From Desulfarculus sp. (GTDB lineage Bacteria; Desulfobacterota; Desulfarculia; Desulfarculales; Desulfarculaceae), in the NCBI GenBank assembly GCA_020216805.1, contig JAIWNN010000063.1, positions 1 to 10,000 on the forward strand: a DNA stretch of 10,000 nucleotides, in the 5' to 3' direction. Position numbers and translations under genes: made by a program. A model generated the notes under the pieces. That model had not been told where the DNA came from and did no database searches. It worked only from the letters and a program-made list of their open reading frames with translations. How positions within the stretch are numbered: position 1 is the stretch's first letter; each line of letters opens with the position of its first letter. Shown piece after piece: positions 8,947-10,000 of the stretch.

Positions 8947-9069
8947 AGTTTGGTGAACACGGGGCCTCTTGGTCAGCCCGGCCCCCCGACGGATCGCGTC
9001 TCGTCTTTCTTTGTAGGGGCGGGGTATATCCCCGCCCCCACGAAGACCAAAAGACGTTCAAACCAAACT
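8947..9069. repeat. Long-range inverted repeat enclosing a palindrome in the argB leader
   Basis: AGTTTGGTGAAC (8947-8958) is complementary to GTTCAAACCAAACT (9056-9069) except for a 2-nt bulge, giving 12 paired bases. The arms enclose the family A palindrome at 9003-9047. They could be arms of a folded argB leader RNA or terminal repeats of a small non-autonomous element about 123 bp long. I see no target-site duplication that would settle this. Confidence 0.45.
9003..9047. repeat. Dispersed palindromic repeat, family A copy 3
   Basis: GGGGCGGGG (9016-9024) and CCCCGCCCC (9030-9038) form a perfect 9-bp stem around TATAT. An outer stem GTCTT/AAGAC (9003-9007 with 9043-9047) extends it. The core TTTGTAGGGGCGGGG matches the starts of the copies at 5342 and 5553, but the TCTTGT-second-stem part of those copies is not recognisable. 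It lies between hslU and argB. No T-tract follows on either strand, so it is not a simple terminator. Confidence 0.75.
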
Positions 9070-9112
9070 GTTGCCTGTTCTCTCCCCTCGCCCTGGATCC
9101 ACGGCTCGGGGG

Positions 9113-10000
9113 CTACAGGATATACCGGCTCAAATCGTTGTCCTGGGCGATGTCCATCAGCTTCAGGCGCACGTAGTTGGCATCGATGTTCAGCTCCACG
9201 CCCACCATGTCCGGGGCCTCGAAGGAGACCTCCTCCAACAGGCGCTCCATCACCGTGTGCAGCCGCCGGGCCCCGATGTTCTCGGTGGACTCGTTGACCC
9301 GGGTGGCGATCTCGGCCAGGGCCCGGATGGCCTCGGGCTGGAATTTCAGCGTCACCCCCTCGGTGGCCAGCAGCGCGGTGTATTGGGTGACCAGGGCGTT
9401 CTCCGGCTCGGTCAGAATGCGCACGAAGTCCTCGGCGGTCAGCGCGGTCAGCTCGACCCGGATCGGGAAGCGACCCTGCAATTCCGGGATCAGGTCGCTG
9501 GGCTTGCAGACATGGAAGGCCCCGGCGGCGATGAACAGGATGTGGTCGGTCTTGATCATGCCGTGCTTGGTGGTGACCGTGGAGCCCTCCACCAGGGGCA
9601 GCAGGTCGCGCTGCACGCCCTCGCGCGAGACATCCGGCCCCCGGCCGCTCATCTCCCGGCCGGCGATCTTGTCGATCTCGTCCAGGAAGATGATTCCCTC
9701 CTGCTCCACCTTGGCCAGGGCCTCCTGGACCACCCGGTCCATGTCGATCAGTCGGGCCGCCTCCTCGTTGACCAGCATCTCCAGGGCCTCTGGCACCTTG
9801 ACCTTGCGGCGCTTGGTTTTTTTGGGCAGGATGCCGCCCAGCATGTCGCGCAGGCTGGAGTCCAGATCCTCCATGCCCCCGGCGCTGAAGATCTCCACCA
9901 TGGGCAGGTTTTGCTGAGCCTCCACCTCCAGCTCCACGTAGCGCTCGGCCAGCTTGCCCTCGTGCAACAGCTTGCGCAGCTTGGCCCGGGTGGGGTTGGG
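9113..10000 (-). CDS. hslU: HslU ATPase subunit of the HslUV protease, C-terminal part (runs off right edge)
   Basis: HslU (ClpY) is the AAA+ unfoldase that feeds proteins to the HslV peptidase in the cytoplasm. The 295 codons here form the C-terminal two thirds; Walker A and the GYVG pore loop lie outside the window. Visible are the end of the intermediate domain (GKL, then [14 protein letters not shown] and [15 protein letters not shown]), the Walker B segment [12 protein letters not shown] (102-113 of the visible part), [19 protein letters not shown] (121-139), [15 protein letters not shown] (150-164), [13 protein letters not shown] (172-184), the sensor-2 arginines in [11 protein letters not shown] (240-250), and the C-terminal tail DLSRYIL. 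That tail corresponds to the family's conserved LSRFIL end, which docks into HslV. The stop is TAG at 9115-9113. hslV is probably just upstream, off the right edge. Nothing in the visible part is degenerate. Confidence 0.98.
   Translation of the reverse strand, partial: PNPTRAKLRKLLHEGKLAERYVELEVEAQQNLPMVEIFSAGGMEDLDSSLRDMLGGILPKKTKRRKVKVPEALEMLVNEEAARLIDMDRVVQEALAKVEQEGIIFLDEIDKIAGREMSGRGPDVSREGVQRDLLPLVEGSTVTTKHGMIKTDHILFIAAGAFHVCKPSDLIPELQGRFPIRVELTALTAEDFVRILTEPENALVTQYTALLATEGVTLKFQPEAIRALAEIATRVNESTENIGARRLHTVMERLLEEVSFEAPDMVGVELNIDANYVRLKLMDIAQDNDLSRYIL

Noticed and set aside
9020..9047. The palindrome between hslU and argB as a factor-independent terminator of hslU
   Set aside because: The stem is strong but no T-tract follows on the minus strand (it is followed by TACAAAGAAAG), and similar copies occur elsewhere as dispersed repeats.

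Overview
The window is a GC-rich stretch of bacterial chromosome in which every convincing gene lies on the minus strand. Read in the direction of transcription (right to left) the order is hslU (3' part), argB, argD, argF, argG, argH, a fibronectin-type-III lipoprotein gene, lysA and dapF (5' part). This hslU-arg-lysA-dapF layout, with a lipoprotein gene between argH and lysA, and the high GC content fit a Desulfobacterota (former Deltaproteobacteria) genome, possibly Desulfarculales-like. That placement is inference from gene order and protein character; there is no rRNA or other phylogenetic marker here.

Region by region: 9113-10000 is the C-terminal two thirds of HslU, the unfoldase of the HslUV protease. 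8028-8930 is argB, preceded by a leader of about 180 bp that carries a palindromic dispersed repeat. 7771-8027 is a 257-bp gap with a second type of dispersed repeat and a weak terminator-like stem. 5648-7770 is argD-argF, tightly coupled. 5248-5647 is a 400-bp gap made almost entirely of dispersed and inverted repeats. 1-5247 is argG-argH-lipoprotein-lysA-dapF, packed with gaps of 1 to 26 bp or short overlaps, so probably one transcript.

Together the arg genes cover acetylglutamate to acetylglutamyl phosphate (ArgB), acetylornithine formation (ArgD), ornithine to citrulline (ArgF), citrulline to argininosuccinate (ArgG) and argininosuccinate to arginine (ArgH). argC and the acetyl-recycling or hydrolysing gene (argJ/argE) are not in the window. 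LysA and DapF are the last steps of the diaminopimelate route to lysine and peptidoglycan.

This is mostly an ordinary core-metabolism region and I see no undescribed defence, mobile or other novel system. The points worth a second look are the repeat-filled intergenic gaps, a long-range inverted repeat in the argB leader, and the lipoprotein, whose mature N-terminus resembles the LptM (YifL) lipoprotein found beside dapF in gammaproteobacteria.
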